Origin: Gallionella sp. UBA6045
Lineage (GTDB): Bacteria > Pseudomonadota > Gammaproteobacteria > Burkholderiales > Gallionellaceae
Assembly: GCA_002429165.1 (NCBI GenBank)
Contig: DIYV01000086.1
Location: 1-8,280, forward strand
Length of the DNA stretch: 8,280 nucleotides
Direction: 5' to 3'
Every line of letters begins with the position of its first letter. Within the stretch, counting starts at the first letter, position 1. Shown here piece after piece: positions 1-6,607 of this stretch. The position numbers were made by a program, and so were the translations under genes. Under the pieces are notes generated by a model. It saw only the letters and a list, made by a program, of their open reading frames with translations. It made no database searches and was not told the DNA's origin.

Positions 1-40
1 CTTGGTTAGCGATGATGCGAATACTAAGACGTTGCTTCGA

Positions 41-130
41 TTATTTCCACCCCCAACTGACCGGTGGAGCGGCGACACGGATAAACGGCAGGAATGCGGT
101 GATAGCCGCGCGCGGTTCGTGCACGTAACC
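41..130. repeat. Degenerate repeat, left copy (non-coding)
   Basis: This non-coding stretch shares several short words with positions 1624-1683 on the other side of the lipoprotein gene. They are TTATTTCCACCC (41-52; TTATTCCACCC on the right), GACCGGT (59-65), GATAAACGG followed by CAGGA (80-93; one extra T on the right) and GTAACC (125-130). Three of the four words keep the same order, while the CCACCC word changes sides relative to GACCGGT. I read this as a possible decayed duplication of an intergenic element. The rest of 1-148 holds no gene that I can support. Confidence 0.3.
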
Positions 131-148
131 TGTTGTGCAGACAAACAG

Positions 149-172
149 CAAGACCCCGTTGCCGGGGTCTTG
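149..172 (-). terminator. Rho-independent terminator of the NHL lipoprotein gene
   Basis: CAAGACCCCG (149-158) and CGGGGTCTTG (163-172) form a perfect 10-bp stem closed by a TTGC loop, beginning 22 nt beyond the stop codon of the lipoprotein gene. Read on the minus strand, the stem is followed by CTGTTTGT, a moderately U-rich tail. On the plus strand the tail is TCATG, so termination is expected mainly for the minus-strand transcript. Confidence 0.8.
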
Positions 173-194
173 TCATGTCTATGCTATGGGCGGA

Positions 195-1502
195 TTACTG
201 GATCTTGCGGATGGTCAAATTGGCTGTATCGACGATATATAGATTTGCTCCGTCGGTGGTGATGCCGTAAGGGTTTCTAAACTGTGCAGCGGTCGCCGTC
301 CCGTCTTTATAACCTAGACTGGTTCCGGCAATTGTCGTTTTTACTGGGGTTCCCGCCGGCGTCGCAATCTTGAGGATGGTGCCATTCCCGCTGTTCGTGA
401 CATAAAGATTCGCGCCATCGGTCGTGATTCCTTGAGTTCCATTCAAACCGCTCAGGTTTAGGTTGTTCACAACCTGTGCGCTCGTTATCTGGCTGACTCC
501 ACTGGCTCCGGTGACATACAAGTCGGTATCCCCGCTGTTGTAAGTGATGCCTTGGGGTGAAGTAACCGCCGCGTATGGGTTCGGTGATAACGTAACCCCC
601 GTCATGTCTAGCTTCACGATCTGGTCTTTGAGGGTGTCCGCAACATACAAAGACAATCCGTCCGTGGTGATCGCCGCCGGGAGGCTAAATCCGCTGGCAA
701 TTGTGGTCACCGCTCCGTTGGAGATGGCGATCTTGCGAATCGTGCCGCTCTTGGTATCCGCAACATAGAGAAACGTCCCGTCGGTGGTGATGCCTTGGGG
801 GGCGTTAAATGACGCACTGGTCCCCGGACCCGAAGGTGCGTTTGCAACGCCCGAAGCGCCGTTAATAGACCCCGCCAGCGTGGTTACCGCTCCGTTGGAG
901 ATGGCGATTTCACGGATGACATTGTTGCCGGCATCGGCGACGTACAGATTTAACCCGTCGGTGGCGACATTCGCAGGCAAGTCGAATCGCGCATCTACAC
1001 CGGTCGAAGAGTCAACATACCCCGGAAAAGGATAAGCCCCGGCCATTGTGCTCACCGTGCTTGTTCCGCTGAGAGTTAGGGTGGTACCCTGGATACTGCC
1101 TCCCACATCAGTGCACGCAGCCCCTGTTTGCTTACTGACTGTGTTGGATTTCGAGCTAACTCCAGCGGAATTGGTCGCCTGAACCTGGTAATTATAATAT
1201 GTGTTCGCTCGCAGTCCCGCATCGGTATAGGAGGTGTTGGTTACAGTCGTTGTTGTGACTGCTGATGCACCCGAAGCGGCGTGGTATACGTTATAACCGG
1301 TAGCGCCTGCCACGGTGTTCCAGTTGAGATTGATGGCGCTGCATCCAGTACTGGCGGTTACGCCTGCGGGTATAGACGGCGCGGCCAGGGGCGTCGTCGT
1401 ACCGCCCCCACCACCCCCGCCGCCGCATGAAGCCAGCGTGAGCAATATTACCGGTGTCAGGTACAGCAGGCCGTGCATGAGTTTTGTCGGGCTGATACGC
1501 AT
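195..1502 (-). CDS. FN3 / NHL-repeat beta-propeller lipoprotein
   Basis: Predicted exported lipoprotein of 435 aa with no known substrate. The N-terminus has a hydrophobic signal segment ending in a lipobox (L-A-S-C, Cys26), then eight consecutive glycines (27-34) as a flexible tether. A fibronectin type III domain follows (about 42-125; Trp61, a Tyr/Asn-rich F strand, T-N-S-A-G turn), flanked by Cys54 and Cys130, which could form a disulfide. The rest is six NHL-like blades, five with a T-D-G turn (181, 241, 281, 362, 417), each followed by L-Y-V/I; the fourth blade is degenerate. The strand near 150-155 could close the propeller with the last blade. NHL propellers usually bind protein or polysaccharide ligands. 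Start: ATG at 1502 has AGGTGA 6 nt upstream; the in-frame GTG at 1511 lies inside that Shine-Dalgarno and has none of its own. The gene stands alone. Domain calls are solid; its role is unknown. Confidence 0.85.
   Translation of the reverse strand: MRISPTKLMHGLLYLTPVILLTLASCGGGGGGGGTTTPLAAPSIPAGVTASTGCSAINLNWNTVAGATGYNVYHAASGASAVTTTTVTNTSYTDAGLRANTYYNYQVQATNSAGVSSKSNTVSKQTGAACTDVGGSIQGTTLTLSGTSTVSTMAGAYPFPGYVDSSTGVDARFDLPANVATDGLNLYVADAGNNVIREIAISNGAVTTLAGSINGASGVANAPSGPGTSASFNAPQGITTDGTFLYVADTKSGTIRKIAISNGAVTTIASGFSLPAAITTDGLSLYVADTLKDQIVKLDMTGVTLSPNPYAAVTSPQGITYNSGDTDLYVTGASGVSQITSAQVVNNLNLSGLNGTQGITTDGANLYVTNSGNGTILKIATPAGTPVKTTIAGTSLGYKDGTATAAQFRNPYGITTDGANLYIVDTANLTIRKIQ
703..908 (-). 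repeat. Near-identical NHL blade DNA repeat
   Basis: Positions 709-731 and 886-908 are identical over 23 nt, and the match extends to 29 nt (703-731 and 880-908) with one mismatch, at a period of 177 nt. They encode the A-I-S-N-G-A-V-T-T end of two successive blades. The shared DNA, not just shared protein, points to recent duplication or gene conversion between blades. Confidence 0.7.
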
Positions 1503-1582
1503 TCGGGTCACCTCGTTGGTGGTTGCGGGTTTACGTGTTCGCTGCAGGTCGGGGTCAGCCGGCGCGGCAAAATTTCAGGCGC

Positions 1583-1612
1583 AGGATACCGCAACTTAGG
1601 CGGGCGATTCAA
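1583..1612 (-). promoter_or_regulatory. Candidate sigma-70 promoter of the NHL lipoprotein gene
   Basis: On the minus strand, TTGAAT (1612-1607) and TATCCT (1588-1583) are separated by 18 nt. Each hexamer matches the consensus at 4 of 6 positions. Transcription would start near 1576, leaving a leader of about 74 nt before ATG 1502. No better pair was seen in the interval, but the match is only moderate. Confidence 0.35.
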
Positions 1613-1623
1613 ATATTTTGCGC

Positions 1624-1683
1624 GACCGGTTATTCCACCCGATAAACGGTCAGGACAGGCATGCGCATGCCGCACCGGTAACC
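1624..1683. repeat. Degenerate repeat, right copy (non-coding)
   Basis: This carries GACCGGT (1624-1630), TTATTCCACCC (1630-1640), GATAAACGG then TCAGGA (1641-1655) and GTAACC (1678-1683). These are the same words found at 41-130 on the far side of the lipoprotein gene. It lies in the 291-bp gap between the lipoprotein gene and fbp and may overlap control sites of either gene. Confidence 0.3.
1658..1671. promoter_or_regulatory. Perfect 14-bp palindrome upstream of fbp
   Basis: GGCATGCGCATGCC is its own reverse complement. It lies about 80 bp upstream of the likely fbp -10 box and is flanked by two ACCGGT words (1625-1630 and 1674-1679). No U-tract follows, so it is not a terminator. A dimeric regulator site is possible, but I do not recognise the motif. 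Confidence 0.3.
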
Positions 1684-1725
1684 GCTGCGAATACGCCCTT
1701 TTCAGGTATGGGACTCAAATAGCCG

Positions 1726-1754
1726 TGGAGGGCAAAGCTGAAAAGCGGTAAAAT
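1726..1754 (+). promoter_or_regulatory. Candidate promoter of the fbp operon
   Basis: TAAAAT (1749-1754) is a good -10 hexamer, with a weak -35 (TGGAGG, 1726-1731) at 17 nt spacing. Initiation near 1761 would give a leader of about 33 nt that contains the GGGGAG ribosome binding site. A second TAAAAT at 1774-1779 lies too close to that site to act as the -10 box. Confidence 0.35.
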
Positions 1755-1793
1755 CCGCGTTCTGAAAAATTCATAAAATCCGGGGAGCAAAAA

Positions 1794-2798
1794 ATGAGCA
1801 AGAGTCTGGTTCAATTCATCATCGAGGAACAGCGCGCCCTGCCGGGCAAGGCCAGCGGCGATTTCACCGGGCTGATCAGCGATGTCATCATCGCCTGCAA
1901 GCAGATCGCGCACGACGTCAACAAGGGGGCCTTGATCGGCGTGCTGGGCAGCGCGGGCAGCGAGAACGTGCAGGGTGAGACGCAGAAGAAACTGGACATC
2001 ATCACCAACGAGGTGTTCATCAAGTCCACCGAGTGGGGCGGCCATCTGGCGGCGATGGCTTCCGAGGAAATGGACGATGTCTATCCGATTCCGAAGCAGT
2101 ATCCAAAGGGCAAATACCTGCTGGTGTTCGATCCGCTGGACGGCTCGTCCAACATCGACGTGAACATTTCGGTCGGCACGATCTTTTCGATCCTGCGTGC
2201 ACCCGCGGGTGTTGAGAACCCGAACGCAGCCGATTTTCTGCAGCCCGGCACCACCCAGGTCTGCGCGGGCTACGCATTGTACGGTCCGGCAACCATGCTG
2301 GTGATCACCACCGGCCACGGCGTGAACGGTTTCACGCTGGACGGCGACATCGGCGAATTCATCCTCAGCCACCCGAACATGACGATACCCGCGGACACGC
2401 TGGAATTCGCGATCAACGCATCGAACGAGCGCCACTGGGAAAAGCCGGTGCAGCGTTATGTCGACGAATGCGTGGCGGGCAAGACCGGACCGCGCGGCAT
2501 CAATTTCAATATGCGCTGGGTGGCCTCGATGGTGGCTGAAGTGCATCGCATCCTGGTGCGCGGCGGGGTGTTCATGTATCCCAAGGACACCAAGGATCCG
2601 AGCAAGGCCGGCAAGCTGCGTTTGCTGTACGAAGCCAATCCGATGTCGTTCATCGTCGAACAGGCGGGCGGCGTGTCTTCCACCGGATACGAGCGCATCA
2701 TGGATATCAAGCCTTCCGGCCTGCACCAGCGCGTGCCGGTGATCCTCGGTTCGAAGAACGAAGTCGACCGCATCGTGCGTTATCACAAGGAGGCGTAA
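1794..2798 (+). CDS. fbp: Fructose-1,6-bisphosphatase, class I
   Basis: Hydrolyses fructose 1,6-bisphosphate to fructose 6-phosphate plus phosphate in the cytosol, for gluconeogenesis and, in autotrophs, the Calvin cycle. At 334 aa it has the usual class I length. The metal site is visible as Glu91/Glu92 and the D-P-L-D-G-S-S motif (Asp113, Asp116, 117-119). The family active-site signature [12 protein letters not shown] is at 274-285, with Lys274 and Glu280. The start is ATG 1794 with GGGGAG about 8 nt upstream. It is first in a five-gene plus-strand run; purE begins 4 nt after its stop, and the purE Shine-Dalgarno (AAGGAGG, 2787-2793) lies inside its last codons. No cbb genes are in the window, so a Calvin-cycle role is inference. 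No disruption is seen. Confidence 0.97.
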   Translation: MSKSLVQFIIEEQRALPGKASGDFTGLISDVIIACKQIAHDVNKGALIGVLGSAGSENVQGETQKKLDIITNEVFIKSTEWGGHLAAMASEEMDDVYPIPKQYPKGKYLLVFDPLDGSSNIDVNISVGTIFSILRAPAGVENPNAADFLQPGTTQVCAGYALYGPATMLVITTGHGVNGFTLDGDIGEFILSHPNMTIPADTLEFAINASNERHWEKPVQRYVDECVAGKTGPRGINFNMRWVASMVAEVHRILVRGGVFMYPKDTKDPSKAGKLRLLYEANPMSFIVEQAGGVSSTGYERIMDIKPSGLHQRVPVILGSKNEVDRIVRYHKEA

Positions 2799-2802
2799 CA
2801 AT

Positions 2803-3294
2803 ATGGGCAAGCCGTTAGTCTCCATTGTGATGGGCAGCGCCAACGATTGGGAGGTGATGCAGCAGGCCGCACAGCAGTTGAAGGATTTCGGTATCGCCTA
2901 CGATGCGCGGGTGATTTCCGCGCACCGTTCACCCGACCTGCTGTTCGACTACATCAGGGACATGACAGACCGGGGCGTGCGCTGCTTCATCGCCGGGGCG
3001 GGCGCCGCGGCGCATCTGGCCGGGGTGGTCGCGGGCAAGACCACGCTGCCGGTGCTGGGCGTGCCGATGCCGTCGAAATATCTGCAGGGCATGGATTCGC
3101 TGTTGTCCACCGTGCAAATGCCCAAGGGCATCCCGGTGGCGACCTTCGCCATCGGCGAAGCGGGTGCCGCCAATGCGGGATTGTTCGCGGTGGCCATGCT
3201 GGCGCTGAATGACGCAGAACTGGCAAAGCGTTTGCAGGCATTCCGCAAGCAGCAGGCGGAAAAAATCAAGGCGACCACCTTGCCGGCGTTGTAA
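2803..3294 (+). CDS. purE: 5-(carboxyamino)imidazole ribonucleotide mutase (PurE, class I)
   Basis: Converts N5-CAIR to CAIR in de novo purine synthesis. The protein is 163 aa, normal for bacterial PurE. Key motifs are G-S-A-N-D-W (11-16, phosphate and carboxylate binding), S-A-H-R-S-P (39-44, with His41) and A-G-A-G-A-A-A-H-L-A-G (64-74, with His71). His41 and His71 correspond to the two active-site histidines of E. coli PurE. G-V-P-M (86-89) and the Q-M-P-x-G-x-P-V-A-T stretch (105-114) are also intact. ATG 2803 has a strong AAGGAGG 9 nt upstream, inside fbp. The usual partner purK, which makes N5-CAIR from AIR, bicarbonate and ATP, is not adjacent. Class I features suggest the normal mutase reaction, so purK should lie elsewhere. 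Confidence 0.97.
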   Translation: MGKPLVSIVMGSANDWEVMQQAAQQLKDFGIAYDARVISAHRSPDLLFDYIRDMTDRGVRCFIAGAGAAAHLAGVVAGKTTLPVLGVPMPSKYLQGMDSLLSTVQMPKGIPVATFAIGEAGAANAGLFAVAMLALNDAELAKRLQAFRKQQAEKIKATTLPAL

Positions 3295-3309
3295 CGAGAG
3301 ACAAGAATT

Positions 3310-3768
3310 ATGAGTGTAGTCGAATCGCAACCCGGTGTACCCAGGAATGCACGAAAAAACAAATGGATCGTGGCAGGCCTGCTGGTATTGCTGGTGGCGA
3401 TCGTGGTGCTGAACCTGCCGCGCGGCTTCAGCGATGACCTGTCGCTCATCGGCAAGGGCAAGGCCGCCGTGGTGCTGGTGCGCGACAAGAACGCCGTGGA
3501 AAGCATGGATTTGATGAATCTGCTGGACAGCATACGCGGTCAATATGCCGGACGGGTGGAGTTTCTGCTGACCGATTACGACACGCCGGAAGGCCGCGCG
3601 TTCATCGCCGCCAACAATGCCGCGCCGATAACCCTGGTGTTGTTCGACGCCGGCGGCAAGCAGGTAAAAGTCCTGGCTGCGCCGCAAACCGCCGCGAACC
3701 TGCAGCAGGAAATCGCGGCCATCCCAAAAATGACATCCGCAAAAACTTCCGGCAGGGCACCATTATGA
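3310..3768 (+). CDS. Membrane-anchored, cysteine-free thioredoxin-fold protein
   Basis: Uncharacterised protein of 152 aa. A basic N-terminus (R12, R15, K16, K18) precedes one hydrophobic segment (about 19-36), which predicts an N-in anchor with the C-terminal domain in the periplasm. Residues 50-140 read as a thioredoxin-like fold: a strand A-A-V-V-L-V (52-57), a helix (63-80), strand V-E-F-L-L-T-D-Y-D (83-91), a helix (93-103), A-P-I-T at 105-108 in the cis-proline position, paired strands L-V-L-F-D and K-V-L-A, and a final helix (126-138). There is no cysteine anywhere, so no CxxC redox site. The fold is inferred by eye. The start has GAGAGA upstream. The stop overlaps the purC start (ATGA, 3765-3768), so it is probably translationally coupled to purC. 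It could be a scaffold, a binding protein or a decayed thioredoxin; the function is unknown. Confidence 0.8.
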   Translation: MSVVESQPGVPRNARKNKWIVAGLLVLLVAIVVLNLPRGFSDDLSLIGKGKAAVVLVRDKNAVESMDLMNLLDSIRGQYAGRVEFLLTDYDTPEGRAFIAANNAAPITLVLFDAGGKQVKVLAAPQTAANLQQEIAAIPKMTSAKTSGRAPL

Positions 3769-4652
3769 GCACACCAATGCAGCAATCGAATATCAAAAGT
3801 TTGCCTTTTTTGCATCGCGGCAAGGTGCGCGATATTTATGCGGTGGGGGACGACAAGCTGCTGGTGGTGCAGACGGACCGCCTGTCCGCGTTCGACGTGA
3901 TTTTGCCCAACCCGATCCCGGGCAAGGGCGAAGTGCTCACCGCGATGTCGAACTTCTGGCTGAACAAACTGCAACACCTCATTCCGAATCATCTGACCGG
4001 CATCGATCCGGAGTCGGTGGTCAACACCGATGCGGACCGCGCGCAGGTGCGCGGACGCGCCTTCGTGGCGAAAAAACTCAAGCCGTTGCCGATCGAGGCG
4101 ATCGTGCGCGGTTACCTGGCCGGTTCCGGCTGGAAGGATTACCAGAAGACCGGAAAAGTTTGCGGCATTGCCCTGCCTGCCGGGCTGCGCGAAGCGGAAA
4201 AGTTGCCGGAACCATTGTTCACACCGTCCACCAAGGCGGCAGTCGGCGATCACGACGAAAACATTTCATTCGCGCAAACGGTCGAGTTGCTCGGCGAGGC
4301 GCGCGCCAAAGAGGTGCGCGACGCGACGCTGGCGCTTTATGTCGAGGCGGCGAATTATGCAGCGACCAAAGGCATCATCATCGCCGATACCAAGTTCGAG
4401 TTCGGCGTGGACGAGGCGGGCAAGATGTACCTGATCGATGAGGCGCTGACACCGGATTCCTCGCGTTTCTGGCCCGCCGACGAATACCGTGTGGGCAGTA
4501 ATCCGCCCAGTTTCGACAAGCAGTTCGTGCGCGACTGGCTGGAATCTTCGGGCTGGAACAAAAAGGCACCCGCGCCGGACATCCCCGGGGAGGTCCTGAA
4601 GAAAACCGCTGACAAGTATCGCGAGGTTCTGGTCAGACTGACGAGCGCATGA
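3765..4652 (+). CDS. purC: Phosphoribosylaminoimidazole-succinocarboxamide (SAICAR) synthase
   Basis: Joins CAIR and aspartate, using ATP, to give SAICAR, the step directly after PurE. At 295 aa it belongs to the longer PurC type (yeast Ade1-like) rather than the roughly 240-aa E. coli type. Motifs in order are H-R-G-K-V-R-D-I-Y (17-25, nucleotide-binding loop), D-R-L-S-A-F-D (38-44), [10 protein letters not shown] (114-123), F-T-P-S-T-K with G-D-H-D-E-N (152-166), D-T-K-F-E-F-G (208-214) and [12 protein letters not shown] (225-236). ATG 3765 overlaps the preceding stop; only a weak GCAGGG precedes it, which fits coupled translation. Its own stop overlaps the next start by ATGA (4649-4652). 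Intact, high confidence. Confidence 0.97.
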   Translation: MSTPMQQSNIKSLPFLHRGKVRDIYAVGDDKLLVVQTDRLSAFDVILPNPIPGKGEVLTAMSNFWLNKLQHLIPNHLTGIDPESVVNTDADRAQVRGRAFVAKKLKPLPIEAIVRGYLAGSGWKDYQKTGKVCGIALPAGLREAEKLPEPLFTPSTKAAVGDHDENISFAQTVELLGEARAKEVRDATLALYVEAANYAATKGIIIADTKFEFGVDEAGKMYLIDEALTPDSSRFWPADEYRVGSNPPSFDKQFVRDWLESSGWNKKAPAPDIPGEVLKKTADKYREVLVRLTSA

Positions 4653-5278
4653 GTTCTCCGGAAAAACTCATCGAGGGATTCAAGCGCTTCCGCGCACACT
4701 CGTTCGAGGATGACGATGCGCAGTTTCACGATCTCGTGCAGTTTGGCCAGACGCCCTCGACGCTGGTGGTGGGCTGTTGCGATTCGCGTGTCGATCCGGC
4801 ACTGATACTCGATTGCGCGCCGGGCGATCTGTTTGTGATCCGCAACGTCGCCAATCTTGTCCCGCCCGCGGAAAATCAGGGCCATTATCACGGCACCAGT
4901 GCGGCACTTGAATTTGGCGTGCGCATTCTGGCGGTGCAGCACATCATCGTGCTGGGACATGCGCACTGCGGCGGGATCCACGCGCTGCTGGAGGGCGGCG
5001 TGGCCAGGGAAGATACCTTTATCTCCGAATGGATGAAAATTGCCGATGCCGCACGCGAGCAGATCGAGCAGGAGCATGCCGGGGCCGGCAGCGAGGTGCG
5101 CCACCGCGCCTGCGAACAGCAGGCGATACTGGTGTCCCTGAATAACCTGATGACTTTTTCCTGGATACGCGAGCGGGTCGAACAAGGCAGTCTCGCATTG
5201 CACGGCTGGTATTTTGATATCGAGCGCGGAGAATTGCTGGGCTATGACGCAACTGCACGCCGGTTTGAAACGCTGTAG
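4649..5278 (+). CDS. Beta-class carbonic anhydrase
   Basis: Zinc enzyme interconverting CO2 and bicarbonate, predicted cytosolic (no signal peptide), 209 aa. Zinc ligands are Cys43, His104 and Cys107; the catalytic Asp45-Arg47 pair sits in C-x-D-S-R (43-47), and the second motif is G-H-x-x-C-G-G (103-109). A further conserved R-N-V-A-N stands at 65-69. The residue aligned with the tryptophan of the bicarbonate-inhibited (type II) enzymes is Val40, so this looks like type I; that rests on a by-eye alignment. It overlaps purC by ATGA and ends the operon just before a terminator. Bicarbonate is a substrate for PurK, carbamoyl-phosphate synthetase and biotin carboxylases, so its place beside purE and purC makes metabolic sense. 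I cannot tell whether can or cynT is the better gene name. Confidence 0.95.
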   Translation: MSSPEKLIEGFKRFRAHSFEDDDAQFHDLVQFGQTPSTLVVGCCDSRVDPALILDCAPGDLFVIRNVANLVPPAENQGHYHGTSAALEFGVRILAVQHIIVLGHAHCGGIHALLEGGVAREDTFISEWMKIADAAREQIEQEHAGAGSEVRHRACEQQAILVSLNNLMTFSWIRERVEQGSLALHGWYFDIERGELLGYDATARRFETL

Positions 5279-5298
5279 GAAATCCTGAAGTTTCGCCA

Positions 5299-5323
5299 GG
5301 GCCGCATCCGCGGCCTATTTTTT
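5299..5323 (+). terminator. Rho-independent terminator of the fbp-purE-purC operon
   Basis: GGCCGC (5300-5305) pairs with GCGGCC (5310-5315) across an ATCC loop, extendable by one G-U pair, and is followed by TATTTTTT (5316-5323). It ends the plus-strand operon 20 nt after the carbonic anhydrase stop. The convergent DUF4124 gene ends inside it: its TAG lies at 5315-5317 and its two last lysine codons form the T-run. On the minus strand no T-run follows the hairpin. Confidence 0.85.
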
Positions 5324-5926
5324 CCCGGTCAATTCAATGTAGCGCGCCTTGTCGGCATCGAAGCGTGCTTCCAGTGCCGCTTTTTCGGCCTGGGGAATTG
5401 CCGCTTCCTGTTGCAATTTAGTCAGACGGTCCTGGGCATCCTGCAAATCCTGTTGCAGCGAGGCAGGGATTTTTCTGTTGGCCTTGGCCAGGTTGTCCGC
5501 TTCAGTTTGCAGGGAAAGCAGGTTGTCGTTAGCTGCCTTGATGGAGGCGTTGACGGCATTGATGCGGGCGTCAATCTGTTGCACGTTGCGCATGCGTGCC
5601 AGATCGATTTCGTCCGCGCTGTTATAAATGTTTATCAGGGTCTTGTCATGGCGTTCCCGTTCAAGCGCGGCCTCGGCTTCTTCGCGCTTTTTCGCGTCTT
5701 CCAGATTCTTGGCACGGCGCCTTTCCGGGGTCATCACCTCTTCACTTCTGATCACGCGTCCTTCATTGTTCAATACCTGGTGATCCCTGTCGGCGTATTC
5801 GGGAGGAATGGTTTCGCCGTAGTGTGTGGTGCCGTTGTCGTCCACCCATTTGTACAGCGTTGCCATGGCAGGGAAACTGAGGGTGAGTCCGGCGACAAGT
5901 GCAGCGAGTAATTTAAACTTGGCCAT
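5315..5926 (-). CDS. DUF4124 domain envelope protein with coiled coil
   Basis: Exported protein of 203 aa, function unknown. A signal peptide (basic start, hydrophobic 6-19) ends in A-M-A, with predicted cleavage after Ala22. The N-terminal DUF4124 domain follows (about 24-56): L-Y-K-W-V-D-D-N-G-T-T-H-Y-G, the family's typical core, seen in many proteobacterial periplasmic proteins. From about 66 the chain is charged and helical (68-97, 105-150, 156-197), rich in Ala, Glu, Lys, Gln and Leu in heptad-like spacing, so a coiled coil is likely. The start is ATG 5926 with GGAG 6 nt upstream. It overlaps the end of pyrE by 14 nt, so the two are probably co-transcribed. No functional link to pyrimidine synthesis is evident. 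Confidence 0.88.
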   Translation of the reverse strand: MAKFKLLAALVAGLTLSFPAMATLYKWVDDNGTTHYGETIPPEYADRDHQVLNNEGRVIRSEEVMTPERRRAKNLEDAKKREEAEAALERERHDKTLINIYNSADEIDLARMRNVQQIDARINAVNASIKAANDNLLSLQTEADNLAKANRKIPASLQQDLQDAQDRLTKLQQEAAIPQAEKAALEARFDADKARYIELTGKK

Positions 5927-6566
5927 TGTTTACTCCATAACGATCTCGATAAGTTTGAACGGCGGCAAGATTGTGCTCCATTCCACCCTCGGCCCGCAAA
6001 TAGCCGAGCAAATCATCCAGTGTGGCGATGGATATTACCGGAATATCATAGTTGCGTCGCACTTCCTGCACGGCAGAAAGTTCGCTTTGACCCCGTTCCA
6101 TGCGATCCAGTGCGATTACCACCCCGCACGGTTGCGCGCCGGCTGCACGGATCAGTGCTATGGATTCGCGCACTGAAGTGCCGGCAGAGATCACGTCATC
6201 GAGGATCAGCACCCGTCCCTGCAGCTTTGCGCCCACCGTCGTGCCGCCTTCGCCGTGGTCCTTGGCTTCCTTGCGATTGTAGCAAAACGGCACGTTGCTA
6301 CCCTGCTCGGCCATCGCAATTGCGGTTCCCGCAGCCAGCGGGATGCCCTTGTAGGCCGGGCCGAACAGCATGTCGAAGGGGACTTCGGAAGCCTGGATCG
6401 CCTGCGCATAAAACTGCGACAGGTTTCTTAACGAGTCACCGTCGTTGAACAATCCGGCATTGAAGAAATACGGCGACAAACGTCCCGCTTTGGTTTGAAA
6501 CTCGCCAAAGCACAGCACGTTTTTTTGTACGGCAAAGCGGATGAAGTCTTGTCTGAAATTGGGCAT
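5913..6566 (-). CDS. pyrE: Orotate phosphoribosyltransferase
   Basis: Transfers the phosphoribosyl group of PRPP to orotate, giving OMP, in de novo pyrimidine synthesis; cytosolic dimer in the family. The 217-aa product is of standard length. Visible are F-G-E-F-x-T-K-A-G-R-L-S-P-Y-F-F-N (20-36, Lys26 in the orotate site), G-P-A-Y-K-G-I (69-75), the flexible catalytic loop R-K-E-x-K-D-H-G-E-G-G (98-108) and the PRPP motif V-L-I-L-D-D-V-I-S-A-G-T-S (119-131). Start choice: in-frame ATGs at 6599 and 6614 lie at or upstream of the -10 box (6603-6598), so a transcript from it, starting near 6591, cannot use them. ATG 6566 also matches the family's usual start (x-F-R-Q-x-F-I-R-F-A), although no clear Shine-Dalgarno precedes it. 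Divergent from the exonuclease gene. Confidence 0.96.
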   Translation of the reverse strand: MPNFRQDFIRFAVQKNVLCFGEFQTKAGRLSPYFFNAGLFNDGDSLRNLSQFYAQAIQASEVPFDMLFGPAYKGIPLAAGTAIAMAEQGSNVPFCYNRKEAKDHGEGGTTVGAKLQGRVLILDDVISAGTSVRESIALIRAAGAQPCGVVIALDRMERGQSELSAVQEVRRNYDIPVISIATLDDLLGYLRAEGGMEHNLAAVQTYRDRYGVNNGQV

Positions 6567-6595
6567 GTTGAATGCAACGGGTTGGCCAGTGATGC

Positions 6596-6607
6596 ACATT
6601 ATAATGT
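6596..6607. promoter_or_regulatory. Palindromic bidirectional -10 element (pyrE / xth)
   Basis: ACATTATAATGT (6596-6607) is a perfect palindrome containing TATAAT on both strands: minus 6603-6598 towards pyrE and plus 6600-6605 towards the exonuclease gene. The predicted start sites lie about 20 bp apart, giving leaders of about 25 and 23 nt. Only weak -35 matches are seen on either side. GTG (6589-6591) and CAC (6612-6614) extend the dyad outward after a gap. Confidence 0.6.

Noticed and set aside
2..262. Open frame of 86 codons on the plus strand
   Set aside because: It runs through the terminator hairpin and into the lipoprotein gene antisense, has no Shine-Dalgarno and no recognisable protein features.
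1399..1427. C-rich tract in the lipoprotein gene as a phase-variable tract
   Set aside because: The glycine codons are mixed and the longest C run is only 5, too short for frequent slippage.
195..1502. CRISPR-like regular repeats
   Set aside because: The repeats are in-frame coding blades that diverge at protein level, with no constant short repeat and unique spacer pattern.
1503..1511. GTG at 1511 as start of the NHL lipoprotein
   Set aside because: It lies within the AGGTGA that serves ATG 1502 and has no ribosome binding site of its own. Three extra residues would not change the product.
1650..2843. 397-codon open frame antisense to fbp
   Set aside because: It covers fbp entirely on the opposite strand, and its His, Arg and Ala richness is typical of a shadow of a GC-rich gene. 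No motif or start site supports it.
2929..3687. Long antisense frame across purE and the thioredoxin-fold gene
   Set aside because: It is the mirror of two well-supported genes, with a Gln/His-rich composition and no family features. The same applies to 3576-4253 and 4355-5203.
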